The notes beneath the pieces were generated by a model that saw only the letters and a list, made by a program, of their open reading frames with translations, was not told the origin of the DNA and did not search any database. Below are positions 31,324 to 40,360 of a stretch of DNA of 40,949 bases, in pieces (position 1 is the first letter of the stretch; every line of letters starts with the position of its first letter). The translations under genes and the position numbers were made by a program. The DNA comes from Dehalococcoidia bacterium (GTDB taxonomy: Bacteria; Chloroflexota; Dehalococcoidia; Dehalococcoidales; JAUYDJ01), in NCBI GenBank assembly GCA_020353235.1, contig CP070693.1, positions 109,015 through 149,963 of the forward strand. Reading direction: 5' to 3'.

Positions 31324-32096
31324 AGCAGCTCCCCCATTTTGGCGGCAATGTCCGCCGCTGACATTAAGGACTCGCCCACCAGGACCGCATCCACCCCCCA
31401 CCCTCGCACTTTTTCAATATCGCTACGGTCTTTCAGGCCGCTTTCGCTGACCACGATTCTATCCCGGGGGATGAGGGGACGGAGACGCCCGGTAACCATC
31501 AGGTCAACGGTAAAAGCCTTTAAATCCCGATTATTGATGCCGATAATCCTGGCTTCGCTTTTCAGGGCAATTTCCAGTTCGGCTTCATCATGCACCTCTA
31601 CCAGACAGCTCATCCCTAATTCATGGCTCAGTGCCAGCAGTTCGCCGAGCTTCGCCGGCGTCAGGATAGCCACGATAAGAAGCAGGCTATCGGCGCCGTA
31701 AGCGCGGGACTGGTAGACCTGATAGGGGTCAAAGATAAAGTCCTTGCGCAGCAGGGGCAGCCCCCTATCCGCCAGCCCGTCCCTGATGTCTTTTAAGTCA
31801 TTGAGGCTACCCTGAAAGTACGTACTCTCCGTCAGCACTGATATCGCCGCTGCCCCGCTAGCGGCATAAACCCGGGCAATCGCCACCGGGTCAAAATCGG
31901 CACGGATAACGCCCCTTGAGGGCGATGCCTTTTTAATTTCGGCAATAAGCCCAATGCCGTCGCCACGCAGCGCCGAAGCCAGATCCAGCGGCAGCGGTTG
32001 CGCCCGCGCCATCTCTTTCAGCTCCGCCAGAGGCAAGCGGCGCTTGGTCTCCGCCAGCTCAAGCTGGCTATCGGCTACAATCCGGTCTAAAATCAC
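31320..32096 (-). CDS. trpC: Indole-3-glycerol phosphate synthase
   Basis: 258 residues. [59 protein letters not shown] and [13 protein letters not shown] are all standard TrpC motifs with the catalytic Lys and Glu residues in place. The ATG overlaps the trpD stop by 4 bp. TIM barrel, monofunctional (not fused to TrpF). Confidence 0.97.
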   Translation of the reverse strand: MILDRIVADSQLELAETKRRLPLAELKEMARAQPLPLDLASALRGDGIGLIAEIKKASPSRGVIRADFDPVAIARVYAASGAAAISVLTESTYFQGSLNDLKDIRDGLADRGLPLLRKDFIFDPYQVYQSRAYGADSLLLIVAILTPAKLGELLALSHELGMSCLVEVHDEAELEIALKSEARIIGINNRDLKAFTVDLMVTGRLRPLIPRDRIVVSESGLKDRSDIEKVRGWGVDAVLVGESLMSAADIAAKMGELL

Positions 32097-33118
32097 TCCC
32101 CCTCCTGAAATAAACTCTGGCTAAACTCGATTAGCTGTTCCAGCTTGGCCGTAGCCTGGCCACTGTCTATTATCTCTCCCGCCCGGGCTATCCCCTGCTG
32201 GAGGGTGTCCACCCCGCCGCCAACCATCAGCGCCGCCGCCGCATTCAGCAGCACCACGTCCCGCTGGGGGCCGGTAGCACCGGCCAGGATGTTACGCAGA
32301 CAGGCAGCATTTTCGGCAGCGGTGCCCCCCCGCAGGCAGTCCAACTCAGCCCGGGGCAACCCGAAGTCCTCCGGGCTGATGAAATAGCCCTCGATATAGT
32401 TGTTTTTTACCTCGTAGACCTCTGTTTTACCGGTTACGGTAACCTCATCCAGTCCGTCGTCACCATGAACCACCAGGGCATGCTTACAGCCCAGACCATA
32501 AAGCACGGAAGCCATCTTCTCGGCGAGCAAGCTATCAGCCACCCCCAGCACCTGGGCTTGAGCACCGGCCGGATTGGTCAGCGGGCCAAGAATATTGAAC
32601 ACGGTGCGGATGCCTATCTCGCGTCGGGGCGCCACCGCATATTTCATTGCCGGATGAAACATCGGGGCGAACATGAAACCCATCCCCACCCCCTCCAGAC
32701 ACTTCTTCACCTGCTCCGCATTAAGGTCAATTTTGACGCCCAGTGCCTCCAGCACATCGGCACTGCCGCACTGGCTACTCATCGCCCGGTTGCCGTGCTT
32801 GGCTACCTTAAGCCCGGCGCCGGCGGCAACAAAGGCAGCCGCTGTCGAGATGTTAAAAGTACACGAGCCGTCACCACCAGTGCCGCAGGTATCCACCACC
32901 GCTTCAGCGGTAACTACAGGCACCGCCTTAGACCTCATCGTCTTAGCCAAGCCAACGATTTCGTCAACCGTTTCCCCCTTCAGCCTGAGGGCGGTGACAA
33001 AGGCACCAAATTGAGCCTGAGTAGCCTCCCCCTGCATTATCTCTTCCATTACTAGAGCAGCTTCGTCCATAGTCAGAGAACGCCCTGAAACCAGAGAGCT
33101 AATCGCTTCTTTAATCAT
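32093..33118 (-). CDS. trpD: Anthranilate phosphoribosyltransferase
   Basis: 341 residues. VDTCGTGGDGSCTFNISTAAAFVAAGAG is the phosphoribosyl-pyrophosphate site. KHGNRAMSSQCGSADVLEALGVKIDL and NILGPLTNPAGA are conserved. VVHGDDGLDEVTVTGKTEVYEV is the typical acidic metal region. It follows trpG by 3 bp. Confidence 0.97.
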   Translation of the reverse strand: MIKEAISSLVSGRSLTMDEAALVMEEIMQGEATQAQFGAFVTALRLKGETVDEIVGLAKTMRSKAVPVVTAEAVVDTCGTGGDGSCTFNISTAAAFVAAGAGLKVAKHGNRAMSSQCGSADVLEALGVKIDLNAEQVKKCLEGVGMGFMFAPMFHPAMKYAVAPRREIGIRTVFNILGPLTNPAGAQAQVLGVADSLLAEKMASVLYGLGCKHALVVHGDDGLDEVTVTGKTEVYEVKNNYIEGYFISPEDFGLPRAELDCLRGGTAAENAACLRNILAGATGPQRDVVLLNAAAALMVGGGVDTLQQGIARAGEIIDSGQATAKLEQLIEFSQSLFQEGE

Positions 33119-33121
33119 GCT

Positions 33122-33694
33122 TTATTCCCTCCTTCCCAGTAAGAAGTTTTGCAATATATCCTTACCGGCCTCAGTCATAAACGATTCGGGGTGAAACTGG
33201 ACACCCTCCACCGGGTACCGGCGGTGGCGCAAGCCCATAATTTCACCATCAGTGGTCCAAGCGGTCACTTCAAGGCAGTCGGGAAGCCCATCGCGTTGCA
33301 CTACCAGCGAATGATAGCGGATGGCCGAGAAAGGCTCGGGGAGACCGGCCATTATCCCCCGACCGTGGTGATATATCAGCGAAGACTTGCCGTGCTTAAT
33401 CTCGCCGGCCGGCCCGATTATGCCGCCATAGCTGTAACCGATGCATTGATGCCCCAGGCAGACGCCGAGTATCGGCAGCCGGGCACCGAAATAGCGGATG
33501 ACATCGTTAGAGATACCCGCCCGCTGGGGGACAGATGGCCCCGGCGAGATGACGATGCGCGCCGGTTTCAGCCTCTCAATCTCCTTGAGATTTGTCCTAT
33601 CATTACGCCTCACCACCACCTCTTCACCCAACTCGCTCAGGTACTGAAAGAGGTTATAGGTAAAGCTATCATAGTTATCAATCAGTAGCAGCAT
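33122..33694 (-). CDS. trpG: Anthranilate synthase glutamine amidotransferase
   Basis: 190 residues, class I amidotransferase. Nucleophile Cys79 (ILGVCLGHQCIG), the His/Glu pair in VQFHPES, and the oxyanion segment ISPGPSVPQRAG. It supplies ammonia to TrpE; the same subunit often also serves PabB, and no separate pabA is visible here. It overlaps trpE by 13 bp. Confidence 0.96.
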   Translation of the reverse strand: MLLLIDNYDSFTYNLFQYLSELGEEVVVRRNDRTNLKEIERLKPARIVISPGPSVPQRAGISNDVIRYFGARLPILGVCLGHQCIGYSYGGIIGPAGEIKHGKSSLIYHHGRGIMAGLPEPFSAIRYHSLVVQRDGLPDCLEVTAWTTDGEIMGLRHRRYPVEGVQFHPESFMTEAGKDILQNFLLGRRE

Positions 33695-35151
33695 GACTCC
33701 CCCCCACCAGCTAAATTAGTACTCTCCGCCTGGTCAACCGCCTTAAGCAGTGCCCGCGCCTTATTCAGGCTCTCTTCATACTCACGCGCAGGCACACTGT
33801 CATAAACAATCCCCCCACCCGCCTGGATATAGGCAACGCCCTTACTCATTACCATGGTTCTGATGGCAATCGCCATATCCATATTGCCCGAGAAAGAGAA
33901 GTAGCCCACCGCCCCGGCGTAGGGGCCCCTTCGCTCCGGCTCAAACTCAGCGATTATCTCCATCGCCCGAATCTTGGGGGCGCCGGATACGGTGCCGGCC
34001 GGGAAGCAGGCCCGCAGGGCATCAAAGGCAGTCATATCACGCCGCAGCTTGCCCTGAACATGAGTAACCAAGTGCATAACATGGGAGTAACGCTCCACTT
34101 CCATCAGGTCACTGACCTTAACCGTGCCCGGCTCGCTCACCCGCCCGATGTCATTACGCCCCAGGTCGACCAGCATGATATGCTCGGCACACTCCTTCTC
34201 ATCGCCACGGAGCTCTTTTTCCAACCTCAGGTCTTCATCCGGGCTTTTCCCCCTCGGCCTGGTCCCGGCCAGGGGACGGGTCATCACCAGTCCGTCTTCC
34301 ACCCTGACCAGAATCTCCGGGGAAGCCCCGATGATGTGAAAATCATTAAAATCGAGAAAGAACATGTACGGGGAGGGGTTTATGGTGCGCAGCGCCCGAT
34401 ATATCTCAAAAGGGGCCACCTCAGTGGGCCGGGCCAGGCGCTGGGAAAGCACCACCTGAATCGCCTCGCCGGCGGTGATGTACTGCTTTATCTTAAGCAC
34501 GCTAGCTTCAAAGTCTTCCCGGGTAAAGTTGGAGGCAAGCTGGCCGTTATTGCCGGGATGAGCCGCCGGTCCGGTGCGTTGATTGGTCTCCAGCGGTTGT
34601 TTCAGCCTCTCAACCAGACTATCAATCCGGGCTATGGCTTCCTGATAAGCTTTATCTATATCTCCGTCGAGATAAACATGGCTCAAGATCTTAATTTTAT
34701 GAGTAACATGGTCAAAGACGAGCATGGTATCGACAAACATAAACAGTGATTCCGGTAAGCCCAGAGGGTTGCTGACCGGAGAGGATAGCTCCTCAAAGCA
34801 GGTTACCGCCTCATAGGCAAGATAACCGACGGCACCACCGCAGAAGCGGGGCAGTCTACTATCTGGCACCAGCTTGTATCTGTTTAACTCCTCAGCAATG
34901 AGGGGCAACGGGTCAGCTTTGTCCTCACCCCGAGTGGTTATTATCTTGTAGGGCTCGGTGCCGATGAAGCTGTAGCGGGCCAGCCGCTGACCGCCCTCAA
35001 CACTTTCCAGCAGGAAGGAATAACCACCCCGATTCACCTTGAGGAAAGCCGACACCGGTGTCTCCAAGTCAGCCACGATTTCGCGGTAAATGGGGACACG
35101 GTTACCGTCCTGCTTATGCTTTTTAACTTCGGCCAATGTCGGATAATACAT
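33682..35151 (-). CDS. trpE: Anthranilate synthase component I
   Basis: 489 residues. The N-terminal domain contains the Trp feedback site region (YSFLLESVEGGQRLARYSFIG). The chorismate-binding domain has AIQVVLSQRL, TRPLAGTRPRGKSPDEDLRLEKELRGDEKECAEHIMLVDLGRNDIGRV and AGAVGYFSFSGNMDMAIAIRTM, which contain the Mg2+/chorismate residues. The ATG follows GGGGAGG. First gene of the trp operon, behind a T-box leader, so control is expected at both transcript and enzyme level. Confidence 0.97.
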   Translation of the reverse strand: MYYPTLAEVKKHKQDGNRVPIYREIVADLETPVSAFLKVNRGGYSFLLESVEGGQRLARYSFIGTEPYKIITTRGEDKADPLPLIAEELNRYKLVPDSRLPRFCGGAVGYLAYEAVTCFEELSSPVSNPLGLPESLFMFVDTMLVFDHVTHKIKILSHVYLDGDIDKAYQEAIARIDSLVERLKQPLETNQRTGPAAHPGNNGQLASNFTREDFEASVLKIKQYITAGEAIQVVLSQRLARPTEVAPFEIYRALRTINPSPYMFFLDFNDFHIIGASPEILVRVEDGLVMTRPLAGTRPRGKSPDEDLRLEKELRGDEKECAEHIMLVDLGRNDIGRVSEPGTVKVSDLMEVERYSHVMHLVTHVQGKLRRDMTAFDALRACFPAGTVSGAPKIRAMEIIAEFEPERRGPYAGAVGYFSFSGNMDMAIAIRTMVMSKGVAYIQAGGGIVYDSVPAREYEESLNKARALLKAVDQAESTNLAGGGESCCY

Positions 35152-35174
35152 CTAACCTCCCCCAATAAGGCAAT

Positions 35175-35203
35175 AAAAAACCTCTCGCCATAGGGGCGAG
35201 AGG
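35175..35203 (-). terminator. T-box regulated terminator
   Basis: On minus: CCTCTCGCC (35195-35203) pairs with GGCGAGAGG (35181-35189), a perfect 9-bp stem with a short loop, followed by six T residues (35175-35180). It lies 24 bp before the trpE ATG. Confidence 0.93.
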
Positions 35204-35458
35204 TTAATCCTTCGCGGTGCCACCCTAATTAATCGCTAGTTTAGCAACCATCTCTTTCAGGTACAGCTCTTAAAGCGATACCCTGGGCTCTGATAACGGT
35301 GCCCGCTCCGTCAACACCTAATCGGTCCAACCCTTTCGGCTTGCGGCTCCCGAGTCCATTCACTCCTAACACTGGCCCCGGCTCACACCTCACCCGGTTC
35401 TCTGAGCCTCGCTTAAGAGCTACTACTCTCGTTCGCAGCCTTTAGCATTATTCAATTG
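35175..35458 (-). promoter_or_regulatory. T-box leader (tRNA-Trp specific) of the trp operon
   Basis: The minus-strand leader has every T-box part. Stem I starts near GAACGAGAGTAGTAGC, has an AGAG and GGTGTGAG distal region, and a specifier loop with UGG-A (UGG at 35356-35358). The T-box core UGGCACCGCG is at 35213-35222, followed by a terminator. UGG is the only Trp codon. The C after UGG in the T-box matches the G73 discriminator base of bacterial tRNA-Trp. Uncharged tRNA-Trp should stabilise the antiterminator and switch on trpEGDCFBA. The antisense frame is non-coding. Confidence 0.93.
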
Positions 35459-35464
35459 TTCTAG

Positions 35465-35493
35465 ATTATAAAAGAAGGGGCCACCTTTGTCAA
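35465..35493 (-). promoter_or_regulatory. Consensus promoter of the trp operon
   Basis: TTGACA (35488-35493), exactly 17 bp, TATAAT (35465-35470) on minus. Both hexamers match the sigma-70 consensus perfectly. This is the best promoter in the window and leaves a roughly 300-nt leader. Confidence 0.9.
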
Positions 35494-35604
35494 GCGACAC
35501 CGCCCGAAAACGGAGATTAGGCGGGCTTGACAGCAACTGCTGAATTAGGCAATGATGCTATTACTCTGACAAATGAAATCTGGCTTGAGATAAAAGGCGT
35601 ATAG

Positions 35605-36948
35605 ATGCAAGATATTGCTCCGGTAATAGCCTTCGTTGGTATCCTGGTTTTTCTGGCCCACCTTTTTACGGCGATATTCCGCCGCACCCGAGTCCCTGAC
35701 GTTCTGTTATTGATTATCATCGGTATCTGTGTCGGCCCCGTTCTGGGGCTGGTATCGCCGGAAGACTTCGGCACCGCCGGCATGATTCTGACCACCCTCA
35801 CCCTGATTATCCTCCTATTTGAAAACGGCACCGCCCTTGAAATTGGCCCGCTTATCTCCGCCATGGGTGGTGCCATGCTGCTGACCATGGCTACCTTCTT
35901 CCTTACCATGGGGGCTACCGCCGGCATTGCCCTGTGGCTCACCGACCTGGAATTAATACCCGCCTTTATCTTGGGGGCTATCGTGGGCTCAATCTCGGAA
36001 GCCATCGTTGTCCCCATGGCGCGCCAGCTCAGAATACGCAAAGACAGCCAGACGATGCTATCCATAGAATCATCAGTGACCGATGTCCTCAGCATTATCA
36101 TCACCATTGCCCTGATTGAAGCCTACCGGCTGGGCAAATTCGAGGTCGCCCCGGTTACCGGTAACCTGATTTCTTCGTTTCTGATTGCCATTATTTTCGG
36201 CATCGTCGGGGCGTTTATCTGGTCCAGGCTGCTCAACAAAATACACGCCATCAAAAACTCCATGTTTACCACGGCGGCTTTTGTCTTCATCATGTTCGGC
36301 ATTGTGGAGCTGCTTAATTTCAGCGGGCCGATTTCGGCACTGGCTTTTGGCGTTACCATCGGCAATTTAGAATCAATCCGGTTCCATGTCTTCAAAAAGC
36401 CCCAAACCAAAGAGGCCGCCGGTCTGAGCGAAGCGGAGAGGGCTTTCTTCAGCGAGGTCGCCTTTCTGCTGAAAACCTTCTTCTTCGTTTTCCTGGGCAT
36501 ATCCCTCGAGTTGATAAGCGGCTGGTTGATTCAGCTGGCCCTGATTTTCACCCTGCTCGCTTTCATCCTGCGCCTGCCAGTGGTGAAACTGACGGTCAGT
36601 AAATCAATACCGGTAAGAGACGCCTCCATAATAGCCATCATGGTGCCCAAAGGGCTGGCGGCGGCGGTGCTGGCTTCAATCCCGTTGCAACAGGGGATTC
36701 TGGGCGGGGAACTAATAATGAATGTGATCTACGGTATCGTTCTCACCAGCATCGTGATGACTTCGCTACTGATAATACTCATCGAAAAGACAAAGCTGGC
36801 CGATTTATATCAGTGGTTCTTTTCCCCAGGGATACCCAAGCTGGGCTTCAAGATTACCCTACCGGCCGGTATCATGCGGAAATCAAAGGCGAAATCAGCC
36901 AAAGTAACCCCTATCGGCAGCAAACTGTTCACCAGCGACAAAAAGTGA
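35605..36948 (+). CDS. Cation/proton antiporter (Na_H_Exchanger family)
   Basis: 447 residues with about 12 membrane helices. The start PVIAFVGILVFLAHLFTAIFRRTRVPDVLLLIIIGICVGPVLGLV is typical of CPA-family exchangers. The transport site in the middle reads ESSVTD (Glu155 to Asp160), resembling the N/T-D pattern. VPKGLAAAVLASIPLQQ near the end is also typical. It should exchange Na+ or K+ for H+; ion choice cannot be told. The charged C-terminal tail (about 60 residues) lacks a TrkA-type regulator. The Shine-Dalgarno AAAGG is weak. Divergent from the trp leader, 112 bp away. Confidence 0.9.
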   Translation: MQDIAPVIAFVGILVFLAHLFTAIFRRTRVPDVLLLIIIGICVGPVLGLVSPEDFGTAGMILTTLTLIILLFENGTALEIGPLISAMGGAMLLTMATFFLTMGATAGIALWLTDLELIPAFILGAIVGSISEAIVVPMARQLRIRKDSQTMLSIESSVTDVLSIIITIALIEAYRLGKFEVAPVTGNLISSFLIAIIFGIVGAFIWSRLLNKIHAIKNSMFTTAAFVFIMFGIVELLNFSGPISALAFGVTIGNLESIRFHVFKKPQTKEAAGLSEAERAFFSEVAFLLKTFFFVFLGISLELISGWLIQLALIFTLLAFILRLPVVKLTVSKSIPVRDASIIAIMVPKGLAAAVLASIPLQQGILGGELIMNVIYGIVLTSIVMTSLLIILIEKTKLADLYQWFFSPGIPKLGFKITLPAGIMRKSKAKSAKVTPIGSKLFTSDKK

Positions 36949-36959
36949 ACCGAGGCGGT

Positions 36960-37847
36960 CTATTTATAGCCGGAGGATATCAAACCCTTGGCCTTAGTCA
37001 AAACACCCTGAACCTCGGTAGAAATGGGGCGTTTGCCGTGCCCGGTCTCATCAAAATGCCTTTTGATAGCATTTAACGCTTTGCGCTGGAATTCGCTGAT
37101 TTCCATGTAGCTCATAATGAGGCTGTCGGCATCCCGGGAATAGAGAATGCACCCCGCCCGGCCACTCTTCTTCTTCCAGTCCCTTAGCTTTCTTTCCGTC
37201 GTGCCCAGTATGTCCCGGGGTACCCTGATAATACCCAGGTCCCCCTCATTGTCCAAAATCAGGACCCGCTGCATATCTTTCTGGGCAGCTTCGCCGGAGG
37301 CAAGCCGCTTCAGAATAACCAGGGGGTAATGATACTGCGCCTTGTAGATGGGCACCGCCACCGCAATGCCCTCCTCGGGATAATCGGCCAGCCTCTTTAA
37401 TACCTCGGGCATCCCCTTAGCCTCGGTCTCTAGCCTTGACTGTTCGTACCGCTTTCTTATCTCTTTTAGCTCGTCTTTACCCAGCTTGATGATCTCTTTG
37501 GGATATTTTTTCAGGACATAAGGCACAATGCCCCGGGTAATGGCGTGCTCAAAGATTCTTTCCAGGGCGCGAGCCTGCTCCGAGCTAATCTCAACCGCAA
37601 AGGGCACATAATTACCGGAAATAACCTCAACCCCCAAAATGACCCCGTATTTATGGTCACTTTCCAGTTTCTGGATATAGTTTCGGGCCAGCCGGTAAAC
37701 CGAATCCTCGGTAACGGTGGAGTCTATATTGCCCTTGGCATCGCAATACAATATTCTGATTTTATTCCGGGGCAGCTGGTCGCTCAGCGCCTTTACCGGC
37801 GCCAAAAACACCACTTCCTTCAGCCGGTTACGGGTTAAAAAATCCAT
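36960..37847 (-). CDS. Soluble hypothetical protein
   Basis: 295 residues, basic, no membrane helix or signal. It begins MDFLTRNRLKEVVFLAPVKALSDQLPRNKIRILYCDAKGNIDSTVTEDSVYRLARNYIQKL. The middle has charged helices (KKYPKEIIKLGKDELKEIRKRYEQSRLETEAKG). A second alpha/beta part (YPLVILKRLASGEAAQKDMQRVLILDNEGDLGIIRVPRDIL) and a possible helical tail follow. GAGGGGAG is upstream of the ATG. I recognise no family. The stop is 12 bp from the antiporter stop (convergent). Confidence 0.7.
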   Translation of the reverse strand: MDFLTRNRLKEVVFLAPVKALSDQLPRNKIRILYCDAKGNIDSTVTEDSVYRLARNYIQKLESDHKYGVILGVEVISGNYVPFAVEISSEQARALERIFEHAITRGIVPYVLKKYPKEIIKLGKDELKEIRKRYEQSRLETEAKGMPEVLKRLADYPEEGIAVAVPIYKAQYHYPLVILKRLASGEAAQKDMQRVLILDNEGDLGIIRVPRDILGTTERKLRDWKKKSGRAGCILYSRDADSLIMSYMEISEFQRKALNAIKRHFDETGHGKRPISTEVQGVLTKAKGLISSGYK

Positions 37848-37938
37848 GCTTCGCTCCCCTCGTTGGGCAACGACTTAAGCCTACCCCCTACCCCGCTAAT
37901 TGTCAATCCAGTTCCAGGATGGGGTAGGCACGAAACGG

Positions 37939-38508
37939 CTAAGATTTCAGTACGCCCACCCACCTCGGTGTCTTTTTCAGATATTCACGGTAGGCTTTGC
38001 CGTATCTCTTCAGGCAATACCTCTCTTCAAGCCTTGCCTCCGGCTGCAACAGGACAACGGCCGCAATGGCCAGCAGGAAAAAGAGCCATGAGGCAGAGGC
38101 AAGGCTGGTGCCGATATATATCAGGAGCATGGCCAGATACATCGGGTGCCGCGAGTAGCGGTAGAAGCCAGTGGTAATCGGCTTATACGGTGGTGCGGTA
38201 GCAAAGTTCAGGGTGGCGCCGATAAGTATAGTCAGTCCGGCCAGAAAAACACCGAGTCCGATATAGAACCACGACGTCCCCAGCTGCAGGGGCAGAAAAA
38301 TCGAGTAGATAGTCGCCACCACCCAGGTTAGAGTGGTGGCCAGGGCGGTTCGCCGCTCTGATTTGCTCCGCTGCATATCTGGGGGATGCCCGGTTCTCTG
38401 ATATACCCTGCCGCCAGCCAGCATTACCGCCAGCCACTGCAGCAGGAAAACGCCCATAAAGAGCCAGGCATTCCACAAGCCGATTTCAAAAGCCGGTATC
38501 AGCGACAT
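37939..38508 (-). CDS. Isoprenylcysteine-methyltransferase-like membrane protein
   Basis: 189 residues with about five helices. The C-terminal signature GFYRYSRHPMYLAMLLIYIGTSLASASW, then EARLEERYCLKRYGKAYREYLKKTPRWVG, is that of the ICMT/PEMT family (RHPxY and E-x-x-L). These bind S-adenosylmethionine and methylate carboxyl or amine groups of lipid-like substrates. Bacterial members are mostly of unknown substrate. There is only a weak ribosome site upstream of the ATG. Confidence 0.85.
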   Translation of the reverse strand: MSLIPAFEIGLWNAWLFMGVFLLQWLAVMLAGGRVYQRTGHPPDMQRSKSERRTALATTLTWVVATIYSIFLPLQLGTSWFYIGLGVFLAGLTILIGATLNFATAPPYKPITTGFYRYSRHPMYLAMLLIYIGTSLASASWLFFLLAIAAVVLLQPEARLEERYCLKRYGKAYREYLKKTPRWVGVLKS

Positions 38509-38601
38509 CGTCTTACTTTAATTATTAACTTTCCGGGTGGCAATGGGTTACGAGCCCGGAACTCTGGAGCGTGATTTGTAATAACCCAGGAACAGAAAAA
38601 G

Positions 38602-38778
38602 TCATCCCAGTACCAAGAATACCATAACGTGCATCGGGTTAGCGAGAGCCTGTCCTTCAAAGGCCTTCAGGAAAGGCTGGCTAGCTATTCCGCAGATGAA
38701 CCAGGCGGCAATTAACATGAACACGTAGCCAACTAGTTTAAAATCAGCGACGGTTTTGGACGAACCCTTCAGAGCCAT
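38602..38778 (-). CDS. Small membrane protein
   Basis: 58 residues from the ATG at 38778 with AAGGA just upstream (MALKGSSKTVADFKLVGYVFMLIAAWFICGIASQPFL). Two hydrophobic stretches (VGYVFMLIAAWFICGI and MHVMVFLVLG). The frame extends upstream, but that part lies antisense to the small gene at 38825, and it has no start near a ribosome site, so I reject it. Function unknown. Confidence 0.45.
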   Translation of the reverse strand: MALKGSSKTVADFKLVGYVFMLIAAWFICGIASQPFLKAFEGQALANPMHVMVFLVLG

Positions 38779-38824
38779 ACGTTCCTTAGCCCATAACCAT
38801 ACTATCCCTATGAAGGACAGTAAA

Positions 38825-38950
38825 ATGAGGGTTCCACATATTGGCTTTGCGCTATGGCTGGCGACGGTACTATTCGGCATCGGAGCCATCGTAATGTCCG
38901 GCAAAACGCTGCACGCCAAGGCCGAACCGCCGGAGGCAGCTTCACCCTAG
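38825..38950 (+). CDS. 41-residue single-helix protein
   Basis: MRVPHIGFALWLATVLFGIGAIVMSGKTLHAKAEPPEAASP. One N-terminal helix (about 6-24), then a short polar outer or inner tail. AAGGA lies about 6 nt before the ATG; a terminator follows at 38975. A longer upstream start at 38756 has no ribosome site. Divergent from the small membrane gene on minus. Confidence 0.45.
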   Translation: MRVPHIGFALWLATVLFGIGAIVMSGKTLHAKAEPPEAASP

Positions 38951-38974
38951 CCAAACCTGGGGTCGCTAAAACAA

Positions 38975-39004
38975 AAAAGGCACAGCTTAAAACCTGTGCC
39001 TTTT
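38975..39004. terminator. Bidirectional terminator
   Basis: AAAAGGCACAG (38975-38985) pairs perfectly with CTGTGCCTTTT (38994-39004), 8-nt loop. A-rich before and T-rich after, so it can work both ways. It follows the 41-residue gene. Confidence 0.75.
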
Positions 39005-39055
39005 GCTTTCTGGCATATGGTATATTGGAAAAAGCGAACTGCGATTGTCTGAGCC

Positions 39056-40246
39056 ATGAGAGCGAAAGTCCTGGGAGTAAGTGTAAACGTCGCCATTCTG
39101 GGGGCGGTGAGCTTCATCACCGACCTCAGCAGCGAAATGATAATGCCCCTGCTGCCCTTCTTCATCACTGCGCTCGGTGGGGCCGGGGTAGCCATCGGGT
39201 TAATCGGCGGACTGGGTGACGGTCTGGCCAGCCTGCTCCAGGTCTTCTCCGGCTACTGGTCGGATAAACTGCCCCGCCGGAAGCCGCTCGTCTTTATCGG
39301 CTATGTTGCTTCCAGCCTTTTCAAGCTCTTCCTGGCCCTGTCTTTAGTATGGCAGCACGTTCTGGCCGCCCGTGTGCTGGAAAGAGTAGGCAAGGGCTTA
39401 AGAACGGCACCCAGAGACGCCCTTATTGCCGATTTTTCCAACGAAAGCATGAGAGGCAAAGCCTTTGGTCTGCATCGGGCACTTGACACCGCCGGGGCTG
39501 TCGCCGGCTCCGTTGCCACCCTGCTACTGTTCTGGTTTCTTGCCCTTGAGATAAGGCCAATACTGATAGCAGCGGCGGTGATTGCCTTTGCCGCCCTACC
39601 CTTCTTCTGGTGGCTAAAAGAACCACAGCGAGCACCACAGAAAGCGACCATGACCATTACTCTCCGCGGTTTTTCGAGCCGTTTTAGACTCTTTCTCTTC
39701 GCCAGCACCACTTTTGGCCTAGCCAACTTCACCTACATGTTCTTCATACTCAGAGCCCGCGACTTCTTCACCACCGGCTATAGCGAAAAAGAAGCCATCG
39801 TGTCTGCCATCGGACTCTACGTGTTGTATAACATAGTCTATTCGGTACTCGCCCTCCCTGTGGGCAGCCTCTCTGACCGACTCGGCAGAGGTAAGGTACT
39901 GGCGGCGGGCTATTTCCTGTTCTGCCTCACCTGCTTCGGCTTTGCCCAGGCAGACTCATGGGTATTGTTACTGATCCTGTTCGGGCTATATGGGGTGGTC
40001 TCTGCCATCGTTGAAACGACGCAAAGGGCCTTTGGCTGTGACCTAGCACCAGTGGAGAGCCGGGGGTCGGCCCTGGGGCTGATGCATACCTGTACCGGCC
40101 TGGCCGTCATACTCGGTAGCCTGATTGCCGGTCAGCTCTGGGACCTGATGGGACCGGCGACCACCTTTTTCTACGGGGCGACGGCAGCGCTGGTGGCGGG
40201 CGCGGTACTGCTCTTCCTGTGCGGGCAAAGTAATATTCAACGCTAG
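39056..40246 (+). CDS. MFS transporter
   Basis: 396 residues, about 12 helices. Motif A appears in both halves (GYWSDKLPRRKPLVF near 67-80 and GSLSDRLGRGKVLAAG). The segment RVLERVGKGLRTAPRDALIADFSNESMRGKAFGLHRALDTAGAVAG is typical of a bacterial MFS subgroup often annotated as a multidrug or unknown exporter. The promoter -10 may be TATATT at 39021-39026; there is no Shine-Dalgarno before the ATG, so the start is uncertain by a few codons. Confidence 0.88.
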   Translation: MRAKVLGVSVNVAILGAVSFITDLSSEMIMPLLPFFITALGGAGVAIGLIGGLGDGLASLLQVFSGYWSDKLPRRKPLVFIGYVASSLFKLFLALSLVWQHVLAARVLERVGKGLRTAPRDALIADFSNESMRGKAFGLHRALDTAGAVAGSVATLLLFWFLALEIRPILIAAAVIAFAALPFFWWLKEPQRAPQKATMTITLRGFSSRFRLFLFASTTFGLANFTYMFFILRARDFFTTGYSEKEAIVSAIGLYVLYNIVYSVLALPVGSLSDRLGRGKVLAAGYFLFCLTCFGFAQADSWVLLLILFGLYGVVSAIVETTQRAFGCDLAPVESRGSALGLMHTCTGLAVILGSLIAGQLWDLMGPATTFFYGATAALVAGAVLLFLCGQSNIQR

Positions 40247-40249
40247 TCT

Positions 40250-40270
40250 GTTGGATTCAAACCAGCGACC
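40250..40270 (-). repeat. tRNA 3'-end-like repeat, copy 1
   Basis: On minus this reads as the T-arm of a tRNA with a TTTGAAT loop and one C/A mismatch in the stem. No matching 5' half or acceptor stem is present. 19 of 21 positions match the second copy at 40664-40684. It starts 4 bp after the MFS stop. Confidence 0.5.
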
Positions 40271-40284
40271 TTCGGTTCGTGGGA

Positions 40285-40313
40285 TTGACAAAGGACTTCA
40301 TGGAGCTTAAGCT
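40285..40313 (+). promoter_or_regulatory. Possible promoter of the Met-rich gene
   Basis: TTGACA (40285-40290), 17-bp spacer, TAAGCT (40308-40313). The -35 is perfect; the -10 is weak. Confidence 0.35.
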
Positions 40314-40360
40314 AAATTTCAATAGTAGATTGGCTAAGATAGTACACAGGAGCAACAACG

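Noticed and set aside
31324-31401. Longer trpF start
   Set aside because: Antisense-like Gly/Cys-rich residues inside trpC; the ATG at 31323 has the standard ATGA overlap and begins with the TrpF motif.
38779-38919. Upstream part of the minus-strand small membrane frame
   Set aside because: It overlaps the plus-strand 41-residue gene, and only the ATG at 38778 has a ribosome site.
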